A stretch of 64,000 nt of DNA from positions 46,672,013 to 46,736,012 of the forward strand of contig JACMZG010001914.1 of the NCBI GenBank assembly GCA_018340805.1, given 5' to 3'. This DNA comes from Microvelia longipes (Eukaryota > Arthropoda > Insecta > Hemiptera > Veliidae). Every line of letters begins with the position of its first letter. Position 1 is the stretch's first letter. The position numbers and the translations under genes were made by a program. Positions 62,266 to 64,000 of this stretch are shown here, piece after piece. Under the pieces are notes generated by a model, which did not search any database, was not told the DNA's origin, and saw nothing but the letters and a program-made list of their open reading frames with translations.

Positions 62266-63870
62266 CAAGAGAGTTCAAACTGCATAAAATCAGTCTATAG
62301 TTGTGGTTGTGCCATCCAAAAAATATTTTTCATGTCATTTACCAGCAATAATGACTCAGCAAAACTTTTGAAGCATAAAACGATAGGCTTGAATTTTGCC
62401 TTGCATGTAGCCATGTATATAAATAAATAAATAAATAAATAAACGTTTATTGCTATCCGATAACATAATTAAACATATAAAAAATATGAAACAAAAAGAA
62501 AACACCAAAATACACATCTCTTGGATAGTAAATGGTTGTTGTTCAGCTTTTCAGCTGTTCTTCCATAACAACCATTTGAAAGGTTTTACATAAAACAATG
62601 ATTATCAGTAAATTTAATATTTTTAATAAACTTAAATAATGATTATAAGTTATTCAACTGTGTATGTGTACACGTTAATAATTTAATAAAATTTGACAGA
62701 AAAAAAGGAAGGTAAAAGAGAGATCAAATTTCCTCAGAGATCAAAAAGAGATGATTGATATCCGTTAAGTACTTATATTTTGTAATCATGCAATTGCTTT
62801 ATTATAATTTTACCTTCTCACATTATAATTAAATTATATATGTATATGACTAACAGTTGTGCTTCAGTAATAACTGTGTCAAGTTTCATCTCATTATGAA
62901 AATTAGTTCCATTTTTGTCAAATGACTTGTGTCTATTTAAAAAAAAAATGTAAAAATCAATCAAAATAATCCAATTGAGTTGAAATTTGGTTTGAACCAT
63001 AATAAATAAATAAATAAATAAATAAAATAAAAAAATCGTTTATTTTTTGTTAGATTTTTTACACTTACAATTTTTTTAGTAACACTTAAAAAAACGATTA
63101 ACATTTTTTAACAAAAATAAAAAAAAACATTTCTAACAAAAAAGGGGGATGTTCAGGGTGCTCCCTGCTTTTCCACATCTCCTTTGAGTATGATTAACTT
63201 AAAGTTATAAAAAAAATATATATTAATATCTAAGTATACATGAATTCAAAATATTTAGGTTATCTTGGCCATTTCTAGATAGAGAGAATATATTTATTAA
63301 GTAACATACATACAGAAATTATAATATAAAAATATAAGGTAGAATGCAGTTCATATCATATAATGATATGAACGCTTTTGTATCATAAAAGTAAAGCAAC
63401 ATTGAGCGTTGTCAGTGCCAGGATGGGTGACCACTAAGAATGAAACAGATTTATTCATTATCTATTGACAAGAGAAGAGAGTCCGAAACGTGTTGCAGTA
63501 TAAATTTAACGACTTGTATATTCTGTGAGAATATATAGAATACGAGAGAAGCGAGTCCGAAGCGAGGAAGATGACCGTAGCGAGTCCGATGCAAGGAAGA
63601 TGACCGTAGCGAGTCCGATGCAAGGAAGATGACCGTAGCGAGTCCGATGCAAGGAAGATGACCGTAGCGAGTCCGATGCAAGGAAGATGACCGTAGCGAG
63701 TCCGATGCAAGGAGATGACCGTTAGGAGTCCGAAAGGAAGATGACCGTAGCGAGTCGATGCAAGGAAGATGACCGTAGCGAGTCCGATGCAAGGAAGATG
63801 ACCGTAGCGAATCCGTGCATGACCGTAGCGAATGATAAGTTGTTTAAAGTTGTAATGTAGAGGTACCCCG
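62266..63870 (+). repeat. Dispersed 5S-linked element, copy 7, with two retroposon-like insertions
   Basis: Begins with 'agagttcaaactgcataaaa' and ends with 'gaggtaccccgtacc'. The body is interrupted at about 62418 and 63001 by sequences whose minus-strand ends read 'aataaacg' followed by (TTTA)n, the usual look of a LINE/SINE 3' end. The 5S-like segment is at about 63395-63435 ('aagcaacattgagcgttgtc', 'aggatgggtgaccacta'). The 29-bp array at 63552-63833 lies between the 5S module and the terminal signature. Confidence 0.7.
63552..63833. repeat. 29-bp tandem array inside the 5S-linked element
   Basis: About ten copies of a 29-bp unit ('cgagtccgatgcaaggaaga' then 'tgaccgtag'), 29 bp apart in the central copies, GC-rich. 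Other copies of the element carry one or two relatives of this unit ('gagctaagcgagtccgaag'), so the array grew in place. The minus-strand frames of 82 and 113 codons here are repeat artefacts. Confidence 0.9.
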
Positions 63871-64000
63871 TACCTGATCTTTTTTATTAGATATTCATTT
63901 ACCGAATATTTAAAATATGAAATATATTAGGGCCTTTAAATTAATAATTGAAAGTATAATTATCACCAGTATTTTCATTAATATTTAGACACTAATTGAA

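Noticed and set aside
63451..63792. Minus-strand open frames of 82 and 113 codons with repeated arginine/leucine-rich peptide
   Set aside because: They are translations of the 29-bp tandem array inside the 5S-linked element; 29 is not a multiple of 3, so several frames give the same peptide words.

Overview
This window is strongly AT-rich, repeat-dense eukaryotic DNA carrying one recognisable multi-exon gene. GT-AG introns of up to about 20 kb, long tandem arrays, miniature DNA transposons and AATAAA poly(A) signals indicate an animal nuclear genome. The coding style and repeat types suggest an arthropod, probably an insect. The order cannot be fixed from sequence alone.

The gene runs on the plus strand from about 15.7 kb to 56.8 kb. 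I assemble twelve coding exons (15693-15782, 17824-17922, 20542-20700, 28190-28407, 48925-49051, 50752-50855, 51603-51786, 52169-52440, 53291-53565, 54323-54510, 55326-55597, 56172-56799). All splice phases agree, giving one open frame of 871 codons plus stop. The product is a Rho GTPase-activating protein of the ARHGAP20 type: a PH domain (about residues 104-210), a vestige of a Ras-associating (RA) domain, a RhoGAP domain (about 304-487, arginine finger R345), then a long proline- and serine-rich tail ending in a PDZ-ligand-like ESYV. The middle of the RA domain could not be found between exons 5 and 6. A plausible alternative first exon (34875-34969) lies in the 20.5-kb intron 4 and is phase-compatible with exon 5.

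Upstream (1-15.6 kb) there is no convincing gene. It holds microsatellites, degenerate tandem repeats, a TIR element (6987-7489), a nearly perfect 298-bp palindrome (7743-8040), a hAT-type MITE with an exact 8-bp target duplication (11730-12271) and a foldback repeat near 12.7 kb. The introns hold more of the same: a second hAT-type MITE family (19658-19978 and 38248-38558), a GTCGAC-rich TIR element (20006-20187), tandem arrays with units of 86, 38, 40, 61, 34, 66 and about 32 bp, several inverted repeats, and a TA-flanked TIR element in the intron between exons 9 and 10.

Downstream (57-64 kb) is gene-free, with a 246-bp MITE and two head-to-head copies of a dispersed element. That element also occurs near 1.7-2.6, 7.7, 32.3-33.0 and 33.8 kb and carries a fragment of 5S rRNA. 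In the last copy an internal 29-bp unit has been amplified about tenfold.

The most unusual signal is a set of four inverted-repeat loci (7.8, 12.7, 26.1-26.4 and 26.8 kb). Their arms share a hammerhead-ribozyme-like core: CTGATGA, a paired stem II, GAAA, a short palindromic stem III, and in the best cases a matching stem I. This suggests a family of Penelope-like or retrozyme-like mobile RNAs. All functional statements are inferred from sequence reading; no alignment or folding was computed.
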